NCBI RefSeq assembly: GCF_004402705.1
Contig: NZ_SOFM01000045.1
Location: forward strand, 53,849 to 117,848
Direction: 5' to 3'
Length of the DNA stretch: 64,000 bases
From: Cryobacterium mannosilyticum
GTDB taxonomy: Bacteria; Actinomycetota; Actinomycetes; Actinomycetales; Microbacteriaceae
Below the pieces are notes generated by a model that worked only from the letters and a program-made list of their open reading frames with translations, was not told the DNA's origin and ran no database searches. Position numbers and translations under genes: made by a program. Below, one piece after another: positions 1-10,213 of this stretch. Position 1 is the first letter of the stretch, and each line of letters starts with the position of its first letter.

Positions 1-1
1 G

Positions 2-1459
<1,458 letters not shown>

Positions 1460-1471
1460 CCGGGTCACCTT

Positions 1472-1537
1472 CGCCGAACTGTGAGCAGAACACCCTTTGC
1501 CCCCCCCGAAAACCGGGACACTACTCACAGTTCGGCG
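1472..1537. repeat. Intergenic inverted repeat, 14-bp arms
   Basis: CGCCGAACTGTGAG (1472-1485) is exactly repeated in inverted orientation at 1524-1537, with 38 bp between. The inner flanks are also partly complementary, and a run of eight C lies in the loop. It sits between the convergent gcvP and CPBP-protease genes. It may act as a bidirectional terminator or be a copy of a dispersed palindromic intergenic element; no U-tract follows. Confidence 0.7.
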
Positions 1538-1558
1538 GGTGGCCTGGACGTGTGGGGA

Positions 1559-2362
1559 TCAGGCGGCGGGGGCGAGGAGCGCCGGCCACCAGGCGACGGC
1601 GAGCGGGTAGCCGACGAAGGAGAGGATGTCCAGGATCGCGTGCGCGATCACCAGCGGCATCGTGCGCCCCCAGCGGGTGTAGCACCAGCCGAACACGACG
1701 CCCATCACCGCGTTGCCGACGAACGGGCCGATGCCCTGGTAGAGGTGGTAGCTGCCGCGGAGCAGCGCCGTCGACCCGATGATCGTCCAGGTCGACCAGC
1801 CGAGCTCCCGCAGCCGGGTGAACAGGTAGCCCACCACGATGAGTTCCTCGGTCAGCCCGGCCCGCACCGCGGAGAGCACCAGGATCGGGATCGTCCACCA
1901 GAACGTGTCGATCGGCTGGGGCACGACCGCGACGGTGATCCCCAGCATCCGCCCGGCCAGGTAGAGGGCCAGGCCGGGGACGCCGATGGCGAGCACGAGG
2001 CCGGCGCCGCGGAACAGGTCCCGCCGCTTCTCGGTCAGGTTGAAGCCCAGCCGGCGGAAGGCGCTGCGCCCGGGCTGCCAGAGCAGGAACAGCACCAGGG
2101 CGACGCCGAACAGTTGGAAGAACAGGTCGAGGAACTGGTAGCTGAAATCGAGCCACTCCCGCGGCGACTGCGACCCGTTGATGGTGGCCGTCTGCTTCGC
2201 CAGCGGGGTCGTGTCGGTCAGCCGGGCGATGATCGCCACGATCGAATAGACGGCGGATGCCCCGAGCGAGAGCCCGAGGACGATCGCCACCTCCCAGTAC
2301 CGGCCGGCGCGGCCCAGACGACCGGTGTTCGGAGGACCGGAGTCCAGACGGCCCGGGTTCAC
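1559..2362 (-). CDS. CPBP-family intramembrane metalloprotease
   Basis: A 267-residue polytopic membrane protein of the CPBP (Abi/CAAX-protease-like) family. In bacteria these are putative intramembrane glutamic/metallo proteases of mostly unknown substrate. The core motifs are in order near the C-terminus: the Glu pair in LTEELIVVGYLF, the His in GSYHLYQG, and the final His in PLVIAHAILD. Several hydrophobic segments surround them. I chose the GTG at 2362 because it overlaps the TGA of the upstream DCC gene (GTGA), which implies translational coupling. The frame stays open further upstream, but that extension is antisense-style arginine-rich shadow sequence. The substrate cannot be inferred. 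Confidence 0.85.
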   Translation of the reverse strand: MNPGRLDSGPPNTGRLGRAGRYWEVAIVLGLSLGASAVYSIVAIIARLTDTTPLAKQTATINGSQSPREWLDFSYQFLDLFFQLFGVALVLFLLWQPGRSAFRRLGFNLTEKRRDLFRGAGLVLAIGVPGLALYLAGRMLGITVAVVPQPIDTFWWTIPILVLSAVRAGLTEELIVVGYLFTRLRELGWSTWTIIGSTALLRGSYHLYQGIGPFVGNAVMGVVFGWCYTRWGRTMPLVIAHAILDILSFVGYPLAVAWWPALLAPAA

Positions 2363-2751
2363 TCGGCGGGCCGCATCCGGCAGGCGGGCGTGCCGCCCGG
2401 AAGCCGGTGCCGGAACCGGGCCACCAGCCGGTAACCGATGCCGGCCGCCCAGGACCAGGGCGGAACCGTGCCCAGCCAGCCGAGCATCCGCCAGCCGGGT
2501 GACGGCTGGCGCCGGAGCAGCGCGGCGACCGCGGCGGCGCCGCCGTACTGCCGGCCGCCGTCGACGAGCCAGACCCTCGACCGGGCATCCGCGGTGGTCA
2601 GCGCGAACGCAGCCAGGTCCGTCCACTGGTACGGCGCCGCGGCCGGCATGGCCGGGAGGATGCGTCCGAGCCAGCCGACCGAGGTCGTGCAGAACGCGCA
2701 GTCGCCGTCGAAGATGAGCAGCGGCGGCCGCGCCGTGGTGTGACTGTCCAT
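2359..2751 (-). CDS. DCC-family thiol-disulfide oxidoreductase (DUF393)
   Basis: A 130-residue DCC1-like thioredoxin-fold protein. The family signature DGDCAFC lies at residues 15-21, giving a CxxC redox pair (Cys18, Cys21). The family is named for this DxxCxxC motif and is presumed to do thiol-disulfide exchange. The ATG at 2751 places the motif at the usual distance from the N-terminus; the frame continues about 36 codons upstream without homology. The stop overlaps the GTG of the CPBP protease by four bases, so the two are probably cotranscribed. A redox role linked to the neighbouring membrane protease is possible but only an inference. Confidence 0.88.
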   Translation of the reverse strand: MDSHTTARPPLLIFDGDCAFCTTSVGWLGRILPAMPAAAPYQWTDLAAFALTTADARSRVWLVDGGRQYGGAAAVAALLRRQPSPGWRMLGWLGTVPPWSWAAGIGYRLVARFRHRLPGGTPACRMRPAE

Positions 2752-2829
2752 GGAGCAATCATCGCATCGCATCGTCCTGTCGCGGATTCCCCGCCGGGGC
2801 GCAGAATCCGGCGCAAAAGCACCGGAAGA

Positions 2830-2870
2830 CGAAACAATCGTGCGCGTTGTGTTTCGCATCGGTAACGTTA
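2830..2870. promoter_or_regulatory. Two candidate operators upstream of the first ABC operon
   Basis: CGAAACA (2830-2836) is repeated inverted as TGTTTCG (2850-2856). Immediately downstream is the perfect 8-bp palindrome TAACGTTA (2863-2870), with the central CG typical of LacI-family operators. Both lie in the 226-bp gap between the divergent DCC gene and the first binding-protein gene. I could not fix a -35/-10 pair with confidence. The regulatory role is inferred from symmetry and position only. Confidence 0.35.
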
Positions 2871-2977
2871 TTGCGTTTCAGTATGCGGAGCGCAGGACGG
2901 GTACCTAAGGTCGAACTCATCTGGCGCGTAAGCCTGGCCGCAAGTCAGCCGCGCGCTCACATTGCACAGGAGGAAAA

Positions 2978-4594
2978 TTGAAGATCAACAGACTGGGTAT
3001 CGCAGCCATCGCCCTGGCCGCGGTGGGGGCCCTCACGCTGTCCGGCTGCGCCGGCGGCGGAGCTGCCACGCCGACGGCGTCGAGCAACGCAAGAGCGATC
3101 ATCACGACGAACGGGTCAGAGCCGCAGAACCCGTTGGTCCCGACCAACATCAACGAGGTGGGCGGCGGAAAGATCGTCGACGCGGTCTTCGCCGGGCTCG
3201 TCTACTACGACGCCAAGGGAGCGCCGATCAATGACGCCGCCGACTCGATCAAGTCGGACGACAACAAGACCTTCACGATCAAGATCAAGTCCGGCCTGAA
3301 GTTCACCAACGACGAGCCCGTCACGTCGTCGAGCTTCGTCGACGCCTGGCAGTACGGCGCGCTGCTGAGCAACGCGCAGCTCGGGAGCTACTTCTTCGAG
3401 AACATCGAAGGGTTCAGCTATGACGAGGACAGCCCCCTCACCGGCCTGAAGGTCGTCGACGACACCACCTTCACGGTCACCCTGACCGACGCCCTGTCCG
3501 ACTTCCCGCTGCGCCTGGGCTATTCGGCGTTCTACCCGCTCCCGGCCGCCGCGTTCAAGGACATTGCAGCCTTCGGCGAGAACCCGATCGGCAACGGCCC
3601 GTACATGCTGGCCGCCAAGGGTGCCTGGAAGCACAACGAGAAGATCGACCTCGTCGTCAACCCGGCCTACGACGGCGGACGCAAGGCCAAGAACGGCGGC
3701 CTGTCCATCATCTTCTACGCCAACCAGGGTGCCGCCTATTCCGACCTGCTCGCGAACAACCTCGACGTGCTCGACGCCATCCCGGACAGCGCATACGGCA
3801 CCTATGAGAAGGACCTCGGCGACCGCGCCGTGAACCAGCCGTCCGCCGTGTTCCAGTCCTTCACCATCCCGGCCCGACTGGCGCACTTCGACGGCGAAGA
3901 GGGCACGCTGCGTCGTGCGGCCATCTCGATGGCGATCAACCGTGACGAGATCACCAAGATCATCTTCTCCGGCACCCGCACCCCGGCCTCCGACTTCACC
4001 TCACCGGTGATCGACGGCTGGTCCGACAAGCTCAAGGGCGCGGATGTGCTTGAGTTCAACGCCAAGCAGGCGAAGAAGCTCTGGGCCGAAGCCGACGCGA
4101 TCTCCCCGTGGACCGGCTCCTTCCAGATCGCGTACAACGCGGACGGCGGCCACCAGGGCTGGGTTGACGCGGCGATGAACAGCATCAAGAACACCCTCGG
4201 CATCGACGCGTCCGGCGCGCCGTACCCGACGTTCAAGGAAGCCCGCACGCTGATCACGGACCGCACCATCCAGACCGCGTTCCGCACCGGATGGCAGGCC
4301 GACTACCCGGGCCTGTTCAACTTCCTCGGCCCGATCTATGCGACCAAGGCCTCGTCCAACGACGGCGACTACTCGAACCCCAAGTTCGACGCACTGCTGA
4401 AGAAGGGCTCCACCGAGAGCGACCTGGCGGCCGCGAACAAGGACTTCCAGGCCGCACAGGAGATCCTGCTCAAGGACCTCCCGGCGATCCCGCTCTGGTA
4501 CGCCAACGTGACCGGCGGTTACGGCACGAGCGTGGACAACGTGAAGTTCGGCTGGAACTCGGTCCCGATCTACAACGAGATCACCAAGGGCTAG
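2978..4594 (+). CDS. ABC transporter substrate-binding lipoprotein, family 5 (peptide-type), copy 1
   Basis: Extracellular solute-binding protein of SBP family 5 (OppA/DppA-like), 538 residues. It would capture a peptide-like substrate outside the membrane and hand it to the permeases encoded downstream. The N-terminus is a lipoprotein signal, LTLSGC, with the lipidated cysteine at residue 24. I chose the TTG at 2978 because AGGAGG lies at 2968-2973 and the signal peptide starts correctly there. The next gene is a close paralogue with long identical stretches such as IIFSGTRTPASDFTSPV. A strong hairpin follows, which probably limits read-through so that binding protein is made in excess. The substrate is not determinable from sequence; peptides are the family default. 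Confidence 0.9.
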   Translation: MKINRLGIAAIALAAVGALTLSGCAGGGAATPTASSNARAIITTNGSEPQNPLVPTNINEVGGGKIVDAVFAGLVYYDAKGAPINDAADSIKSDDNKTFTIKIKSGLKFTNDEPVTSSSFVDAWQYGALLSNAQLGSYFFENIEGFSYDEDSPLTGLKVVDDTTFTVTLTDALSDFPLRLGYSAFYPLPAAAFKDIAAFGENPIGNGPYMLAAKGAWKHNEKIDLVVNPAYDGGRKAKNGGLSIIFYANQGAAYSDLLANNLDVLDAIPDSAYGTYEKDLGDRAVNQPSAVFQSFTIPARLAHFDGEEGTLRRAAISMAINRDEITKIIFSGTRTPASDFTSPVIDGWSDKLKGADVLEFNAKQAKKLWAEADAISPWTGSFQIAYNADGGHQGWVDAAMNSIKNTLGIDASGAPYPTFKEARTLITDRTIQTAFRTGWQADYPGLFNFLGPIYATKASSNDGDYSNPKFDALLKKGSTESDLAAANKDFQAAQEILLKDLPAIPLWYANVTGGYGTSVDNVKFGWNSVPIYNEITKG

Positions 4595-4612
4595 TCTGAA
4601 CTGAGCACGAGG

Positions 4613-4646
4613 AAAGGGCGATGACGCACTGTCATCGCCCTTTCTT
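4613..4646 (+). terminator. Perfect 13-bp hairpin after binding-protein copy 1
   Basis: AAAGGGCGATGAC (4613-4625) pairs perfectly with GTCATCGCCCTTT (4631-4643) around a 5-nt GCACT loop, followed by CTTC. It lies 18 bp after the stop codon. It looks like an intrinsic terminator or an mRNA-stabilising 3' hairpin within the operon. Confidence 0.85.
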
Positions 4647-4691
4647 CATGCCCGGCGCGCAGTGTGCGTTTGCCCGGCACAGGAGGAAAAA

Positions 4692-6305
4692 GTGAATATC
4701 ACCAAAATAGGCGTCACCGCCATTACGCTCGCCGCCATCGGAGCTCTCACGCTCTCCGGCTGCGCCGGAGGGGGCGCCGCACCGGCGTCGAAGGCGAACG
4801 CGGACGCGATCATCTCGACGAACGGGTCGGAGCCGCAGAACCCGTTGATCCCGACGACGACGACCGAGACCGGCGGCGGCAAGATCGTGAACTCGATCTT
4901 CGCGGGATTGGTCTATTACGACGCCACGGGGGCGACCGTGAACGACGTCGCCGAGGCGATCACGACCGACGACAACACGACGTACACCATCAAGATCAAG
5001 CCGGGCCTCGCCTTCAGCGACGGCCAGGCGCTCACGTCGAACAGCTTCGTCGACGCGTGGCAGTACGGCGCGCTGCTCAGCAACGGCCAGCTGGGCAGCT
5101 CCTTCTTCTCGGACATCGCCGGCTACTCTGTCGAGACGGACAGCCCGCTGACCGGCCTCACCGTCGTCGACGACACCACCTTCACGGTCGCCCTGACCGC
5201 CCCTCTGGCCGATTTCCCGCAGCGCCTCGGCTTCGCGGCGTTCTACCCGCTCCCGGCATCCGCGTTCGCGGACATGGCCGCGTTCGGGGAGAGCCCGATC
5301 GGCAACGGGCCGTACATGCTCGACGGCCCCAAGGCCTGGAAGCACAACGAGAAGATCGACCTCGTCGTCAACCCCTCCTACGACGGCGGACGGAAGCCGA
5401 AGAACGGCGGCCTGTCGATCACGTTCTACGCCAACGAGGGTGCGGCCTACTCCGACCTGCTCGCGAACAACCTCGACGTGCTCGACTCGATCCCGGACAG
5501 CGCCTACGGCACGTACGAGAGCGACCTGGGCGACCGGGTCGTCAACCAGCCGGCCGCGATCCTGCAGGCCGTGACGATCCCGGCCCGGTTGCCGCACTTC
5601 TCCGGCGAGGAGGGCACCCTGCGCCGCCGGGCGCTCTCGATGGCGATCAACCGGGAGGAGATCACCAAGATCATCTTCTCCGGCACCCGCACCCCGGCAT
5701 CCGACTTCACCTCGCCCGTGCTCGACGGCTGGTCCGACACCCTCACGGGCGCGGACGTGCTCACGTTCAACGCCAAGCAGGCGAAGAAGCTCTGGGCTGA
5801 AGCCGACGCCATCTCGCCGTGGACCGGCAGCTTCCAGATCGCGTACAACGCCGACGGCGGCCACCAGGGCTGGGTCGACGCCGCGTCGAACAGCATCAAG
5901 AACACCCTCGGGATCGACGCCTCCGGCGCACCGACACCGACGTTCGCCCAGGCCCGCACCGCGATCGCCGACCGGAGCATCCAGACCGCGTTCCGGTCGG
6001 GCTGGCAGGCCGACTACCCGAGCCTGTACAACTTCCTCCAGCCGTCGTATGCGACCAAGGCCGGATCCAACGACGGGGAGTACTCGAACCCCGAATTCGA
6101 CGCGCTTCTGGCGCGTGGTTCCGCCGAGGCCGACCTGACCGCGGCGAACAGCGACTTCCAGAAGGCGCAGGAGATCCTGCTGCAGGACCTGCCCGCGATC
6201 CCGCTCTGGTACGCCAACGTCACGGGCGGTGCCGGGGTCGATGTGCACGGCGTGGTCTTCGGCTGGGACTCGGTTCCGCTCTTCAGCGAGATCACCAAGG
6301 GCTAG
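4692..6305 (+). CDS. ABC transporter substrate-binding lipoprotein, family 5, copy 2
   Basis: Paralogue of the preceding gene, 537 residues, with the same architecture: lipobox LTLSGC with lipidated Cys24, an SBP_bac_5 fold, and the same C-terminal ITKG ending. The GTG at 4692 is preceded by AGGAGG (4681-4686) and aligns exactly with copy 1. Both copies end in the same bases, GGGCTAGTCTGAACT, and both are followed by a hairpin whose arm contains GGGCGATG. The duplicated unit therefore includes the 3' untranslated region. Differences are scattered through the ligand-binding region. Two binding proteins sharing one permease/ATPase set would widen substrate range, which is an inference. Confidence 0.9.
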   Translation: MNITKIGVTAITLAAIGALTLSGCAGGGAAPASKANADAIISTNGSEPQNPLIPTTTTETGGGKIVNSIFAGLVYYDATGATVNDVAEAITTDDNTTYTIKIKPGLAFSDGQALTSNSFVDAWQYGALLSNGQLGSSFFSDIAGYSVETDSPLTGLTVVDDTTFTVALTAPLADFPQRLGFAAFYPLPASAFADMAAFGESPIGNGPYMLDGPKAWKHNEKIDLVVNPSYDGGRKPKNGGLSITFYANEGAAYSDLLANNLDVLDSIPDSAYGTYESDLGDRVVNQPAAILQAVTIPARLPHFSGEEGTLRRRALSMAINREEITKIIFSGTRTPASDFTSPVLDGWSDTLTGADVLTFNAKQAKKLWAEADAISPWTGSFQIAYNADGGHQGWVDAASNSIKNTLGIDASGAPTPTFAQARTAIADRSIQTAFRSGWQADYPSLYNFLQPSYATKAGSNDGEYSNPEFDALLARGSAEADLTAANSDFQKAQEILLQDLPAIPLWYANVTGGAGVDVHGVVFGWDSVPLFSEITKG

Positions 6306-6319
6306 TCTGAACTAAACGC

Positions 6320-6354
6320 GCGCGGGGGCGATGGCCGACTCATCGCCCCCGCGC
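6320..6354 (+). terminator. Perfect 14-bp hairpin after binding-protein copy 2
   Basis: The arms 6320-6333 and 6341-6354 are perfectly complementary around a 7-nt loop. No U-tract follows. It precedes the permease genes of the same strand, so it may work as a partial terminator or mRNA stabiliser that sets binding-protein excess over permease. Confidence 0.75.
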
Positions 6355-6503
6355 CATGACCGACACGAAAAAACGCTGCACCCGGGCTCGGCTCGGAGTG
6401 TGCCGCCTTGCAGGTAACCTGTAAAAACTCCGGTCGCTCGATCACAGATAGGTTCCTCATCCCGTATGACCAATTACATTGATCCGCAAGGCATAGGCGC
6501 CTC

Positions 6504-7433
6504 GTGACCGGATACATCTTCAGACGAATCCTTCAGGCGATCCCGGTGTTCCTGGGCACGACCTTCCTGATCTACTTCATGGTCTTCGCCATGCCGGGTG
6601 ACCCGATCGTCGCCCTCTTCGGCGACAAGACCCCGAACCCGGCCGTCGTGGCCCAGCTGCGGGCCCAGTATCACCTGGACCAGCCGTTCATCGTGCAGTA
6701 CCTGATCTACCTCGGCGGCATCTTCCGCGGGGACTTCGGACTGTCCTTCTCCGGTGAGCCTGTCACGGCGATCCTGGCCCGCACCTTCCCCGTCACGGCC
6801 CGGCTGGCCATCCTGGCCCTGCTGTTCGAGACGTTCTTCGGCATCCTGGTCGGGCTCGTCTCCGGCCTCCGCAAGGGCAAGCTGTTCGACGCGAGCTCGC
6901 TCGCCGTGAGCCTGATCCTGATCTCGCTGCCGATCTTCGTGATCGCGTTCGTCGGCCAGTACGTCTTCGGCGTCTGGCTCGGCTGGGCGCGCACCACGGT
7001 GAGCAGCGGCGCCCCCCTGCAGGACCTGATCCTGCCGGCCCTCGTGCTCGCGAGCGTGAGCTTCGCCCAGATCGTGCGCCTCACCCGGGCGTCGGTGATC
7101 GAGACCTCCGGGCTCGACTTCGTGCGCACCGCCTACAGCAAGGGGCTCAGCAGCCGCCGGGTCATCCCCGTGCACATCCTGCGCAACTCGCTCATCCCTG
7201 TGGTCACCTACCTGGCCACCGACTTCGGCGTGCTCCTCGTCGGCGCCACGATCACGGAGGGCATCTTCAACGTCCCCGGCGTCGGAAACACCCTGTACCA
7301 GGCCATCATCCGCGGCGAGGGACCCACCGTGGTCTCCTTCGTCACCGTGATGGTCCTGATCTACCTCGTTGTCAACATCCTGGTGGACCTGTTCTACGGT
7401 CTGCTCGACCCAAGGATTCGCTATGTCAAGTAA
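6504..7433 (+). CDS. ABC transporter permease (DppB/OppB type)
   Basis: First inner-membrane permease of the first peptide-type ABC importer, 309 residues. It starts with the family hallmark of a transmembrane helix near GYIFRRILQAIPVFLG. It has about six hydrophobic segments and carries the BPD_transp_1 coupling (EAA) loop around DFVRTAYSKGLSSRRVI, which contacts the ATPase. The GTG start at 6504 has no obvious Shine-Dalgarno sequence. The stop overlaps the start of the next permease by 11 bp. The 198-bp gap upstream contains only the hairpin described above and AT-richer sequence that could hold a weak internal promoter. Confidence 0.93.
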   Translation: MTGYIFRRILQAIPVFLGTTFLIYFMVFAMPGDPIVALFGDKTPNPAVVAQLRAQYHLDQPFIVQYLIYLGGIFRGDFGLSFSGEPVTAILARTFPVTARLAILALLFETFFGILVGLVSGLRKGKLFDASSLAVSLILISLPIFVIAFVGQYVFGVWLGWARTTVSSGAPLQDLILPALVLASVSFAQIVRLTRASVIETSGLDFVRTAYSKGLSSRRVIPVHILRNSLIPVVTYLATDFGVLLVGATITEGIFNVPGVGNTLYQAIIRGEGPTVVSFVTVMVLIYLVVNILVDLFYGLLDPRIRYVK

Positions 7434-8409
7434 CCCCACCGGCGGGCCCACCGCCGGCACCCCCGTCGGCGGACGCTCCAGCACCCACTACGTCGCCCCC
7501 CTCGACGAGACGCCGCTGGTCAGCGTCGACGCCGTCAAGGTGGCCGAGAAGCGCAGCAACCTCTGGATCGACGCCTGGCAGGACGTGCGTCGCCGGCCGA
7601 TGTTCTGGATCTCCGCGGCCCTGATCGTCATCGTCGCCCTGGTGGCGCTGTTCCCCGGCCTGTTCACCCAGACGCCGCCGAACAACAACTGCATCCTCGG
7701 CAACAGCAACGGCGGGCCGGCCGACGGTCACCCGCTCGGATTCACCAAGCAGGGTTGCGACATCTACTCGCGGATCGTGCACGGGACGTCGACGTCGCTG
7801 TCGGTCGGTTTCATCGTGATCGTGCTGACGTCGACGCTCGGCATCCTGTTCGGTGCCTTCGCCGGTTTCTACGGCGGCTGGGTCGACGCCGTGCTGTCCC
7901 GCCTGGGCGACATCTTCTTCTCCATCCCGTACATCCTCGCCGCGGTCGTCATCATGTCGGTGCTGTCCCAGTACCGGAGCGTGTGGAGCATTTCGCTCGC
8001 GATCGGTATCTTCGCCTGGCCGTCCACGGCCCGGGTGCTGAGATCGGAGATCCTCCGGGTGAAGAACGCGGACTTCGTCATGGCGTCCACTGCGCTCGGC
8101 CTGTCCCGGTTCAAGATCCTGCTCAAGCACGTGCTGCCGAACTCGATCGCCCCCGTGATCGTGATCACGACCATCTCCCTGGCCGGCGCCATCGTCGCCG
8201 AGGCCAGCCTGTCGTTCCTCGGCGTCGGCCTGGGCAGCAACATCATGAGCTGGGGCAACGACATCAACCAGGCCCAGAACGACCTGCGCACCGCCCCGCA
8301 GACGCTGATCCTCCCGTCCATCGCTCTCTCCGTTACCGTGTTCGCGTTCATCTCGCTCGGCGAGGTCGTACGCGACGCACTCGACCCGAAGGCGAGGGCG
8401 CTTCGATGA
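7423..8409 (+). CDS. ABC transporter permease (DppC/OppC type)
   Basis: Second permease of the first importer, 328 residues. It has a long cytoplasmic N-terminal extension of about 65 residues before the first membrane helix, typical of DppC/OppC. The EAA loop lies around NADFVMASTALGLSRFKI. I chose the ATG at 7423, which overlaps the end of the preceding permease (ATGTCAAGTAA). The longer frame from 7369 would run deeper into dppB. The stop overlaps the ATG of the fused ATPase by four bases (ATGA), so the three genes are translationally coupled. Confidence 0.93.
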   Translation: MSSNPTGGPTAGTPVGGRSSTHYVAPLDETPLVSVDAVKVAEKRSNLWIDAWQDVRRRPMFWISAALIVIVALVALFPGLFTQTPPNNNCILGNSNGGPADGHPLGFTKQGCDIYSRIVHGTSTSLSVGFIVIVLTSTLGILFGAFAGFYGGWVDAVLSRLGDIFFSIPYILAAVVIMSVLSQYRSVWSISLAIGIFAWPSTARVLRSEILRVKNADFVMASTALGLSRFKILLKHVLPNSIAPVIVITTISLAGAIVAEASLSFLGVGLGSNIMSWGNDINQAQNDLRTAPQTLILPSIALSVTVFAFISLGEVVRDALDPKARALR

Positions 8410-10151
8410 GCGAGCCACTTTCCCCCACTGCAGCGGTGAAGCCGCTCCTCGAGATCAAGAACCTCCAGGTCGGCTTCCAGACCCAGAACGGCCTCGTCCC
8501 CGCCGTCAACGGCATCGACATCACCCTGATGCCCGGCCAGACCCTCGCCATCGTCGGCGAGAGCGGTTCCGGCAAGTCCACGACCGCGCACGCGATCATC
8601 AACCTGCTCCCCGGCTCCGGCCGGATCACGGGCGGCGAGGTGCTCTTCGAAGGCCGCGACCTCACCCGACTCAACGAGAAGCAGCTCGAAGAGGTGCGCG
8701 GGCGGATGATCGGCTTCGTGCCCCAGGACCCGATGGCCAACCTCAACCCGGTCTGGAGCATCGGCTTCCAGGTCGAAGAGGCCATCCGGGCCAACGGCAT
8801 CGCCACCGGCAAAGAGGTCAAGCAGCACGCCATCCGGGTGCTCAAGGAGGCCGGGCTGGCGGATGCCGACAAGCGGCTGCGCCAGTTCCCGCACCAGTTC
8901 TCCGGCGGCATGCGCCAGCGCGTCCTGATCGGGATGGGCCTCTCCTCCCGGCCCAAGCTGCTGATCGCCGACGAGCCGACCTCGGCCCTCGACGTCACGG
9001 TGCAGCGCGTCATCCTCGACCACCTCGCCACCCTGACCCGGGAAATCGGCACCGCCGTGCTCTTCATCACCCACGACCTGGGCCTCGCCGCCGAACGGGC
9101 CGAGCAGCTCGTCGTGATGTACAAGGGCAAGGTCGTCGAGTCCGGGCCGTCGCGGGAGATCCTCGAGAACCCGATCCACCCGTACACGCAGCGCCTCGTC
9201 GCCGCGGCGCCGAGCCTCGCCTCCCGGCGAATCCAGTCCTCCAACCGGAACCTGACCGACCTCGGCTACAGCGCCCCGCGCGCCGCCGAGGGCCTCGACC
9301 TGGTCGAGGCGGCCGAGGCGCGTGCCGGCAAGCAGGCCGCCACCACGAGCGCCGGCGGGCCGGCGATCAAGGTCGACGCCCTGACCAAGATCTACAGGAT
9401 CCGCGGCGCGAAGCGGGACGCCCGGGACTTCAAGGCCGTCGACGACGTCTCCTTCACGGTCGAGCGTGGCACCACCATGGCGCTCGTCGGCGAGTCCGGA
9501 TCGGGCAAGTCCACCGTCGCGAAGCTCCTGCTCCGGCTCGAGGATGCCTCCAGCGGCACGATCGCGATCGGCGGCACTGACACCGCGGCGCTCCGCGGCC
9601 GGTCCCTGCTGGACCTCCGGCGCACCATGCAGCCGGTCTTCCAGGACCCGTACGGTTCCCTCGACCCGCTGCGCAACATCGGCAACACGATCGCTGAGCC
9701 GTTGCAGGTGCACCGGGTCGGCGACCGGGCGTCACGCCGGGCCAGGGTGGACGAACTGCTCGACCAGGTGGCGCTGCCCTCCGCGCTGGCGACCCGGTAC
9801 CCGAACGAACTGTCCGGCGGTCAGCGCCAGCGCGTCGCGATCGCCCGGGCGCTCGCGCTCAAGCCGGAGATCGTGATCCTCGACGAGGCGGTGTCGGCGC
9901 TCGACGTGCTGGTTCAGGCCCAGATCCTGCGGTTGCTCGCCGACCTGCAGGCCGAACTCGGGCTGACCTACCTGTTCATCACCCACGACCTCGCCGTCGT
10001 CCGCGTCATCGCCGACCATGTCTGCGTCATGCAGCGCGGCAAGATCGTGGAATCCTCGACCGTGGACAAGGTCTTCGACAACCCGCAGCAGGAGTACACC
10101 AGGGAACTGCTCAACGCGATCCCCGGTGCGAACCTGAAGCTCGGCGTCTAG
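8406..10151 (+). CDS. Fused double ATP-binding protein of peptide-type ABC importer (DppD-DppF fusion)
   Basis: A 581-residue protein with two complete ABC ATPase domains in one chain, replacing the separate DppD and DppF subunits. The first domain has Walker A GESGSGKS at residues 51-58, signature FSGGMRQRV and Walker B LLIADEPTSALD. The second has Walker A near residue 362, signature LSGGQRQRV and Walker B VILDEAVSALD. The variant DEAVSALD keeps the catalytic Glu. A low-complexity linker of about 50 residues joins the halves. It starts at the ATGA overlap with the upstream permease. It powers import through the two preceding permeases. Confidence 0.93.
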   Translation: MSEPLSPTAAVKPLLEIKNLQVGFQTQNGLVPAVNGIDITLMPGQTLAIVGESGSGKSTTAHAIINLLPGSGRITGGEVLFEGRDLTRLNEKQLEEVRGRMIGFVPQDPMANLNPVWSIGFQVEEAIRANGIATGKEVKQHAIRVLKEAGLADADKRLRQFPHQFSGGMRQRVLIGMGLSSRPKLLIADEPTSALDVTVQRVILDHLATLTREIGTAVLFITHDLGLAAERAEQLVVMYKGKVVESGPSREILENPIHPYTQRLVAAAPSLASRRIQSSNRNLTDLGYSAPRAAEGLDLVEAAEARAGKQAATTSAGGPAIKVDALTKIYRIRGAKRDARDFKAVDDVSFTVERGTTMALVGESGSGKSTVAKLLLRLEDASSGTIAIGGTDTAALRGRSLLDLRRTMQPVFQDPYGSLDPLRNIGNTIAEPLQVHRVGDRASRRARVDELLDQVALPSALATRYPNELSGGQRQRVAIARALALKPEIVILDEAVSALDVLVQAQILRLLADLQAELGLTYLFITHDLAVVRVIADHVCVMQRGKIVESSTVDKVFDNPQQEYTRELLNAIPGANLKLGV

Positions 10152-10180
10152 GACAGCCTGCCGTGCGGGAGGCCGGTCGC

Positions 10181-10213
10181 CCGTCCTCCCGCCGACTCGC
10201 CGGGGGAGGACGG
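10181..10213 (+). promoter_or_regulatory. Hairpin burying the ribosome-binding site of the PH-domain gene
   Basis: CCGTCCTCCC (10181-10190) is perfectly complementary to GGGAGGACGG (10204-10213) with a 13-nt loop. The right arm contains the only good Shine-Dalgarno sequence (GGGAGGA, 10204-10210) and abuts the ATG at 10214. It may be the 3' hairpin of the ABC operon, a translation-limiting structure, or both. No U-tract follows. Confidence 0.5.

Noticed and set aside
1499..1507. The run of eight C as a phase-variable tract
   Set aside because: It lies between genes inside an inverted repeat, not in a promoter or coding sequence.
2363..2758. Fusion of a long N-terminal extension to the CPBP protease
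   Set aside because: The extension is the DCC gene read out of frame. The GTGA overlap gives a better start and the DCC protein has its own DGDC motif.
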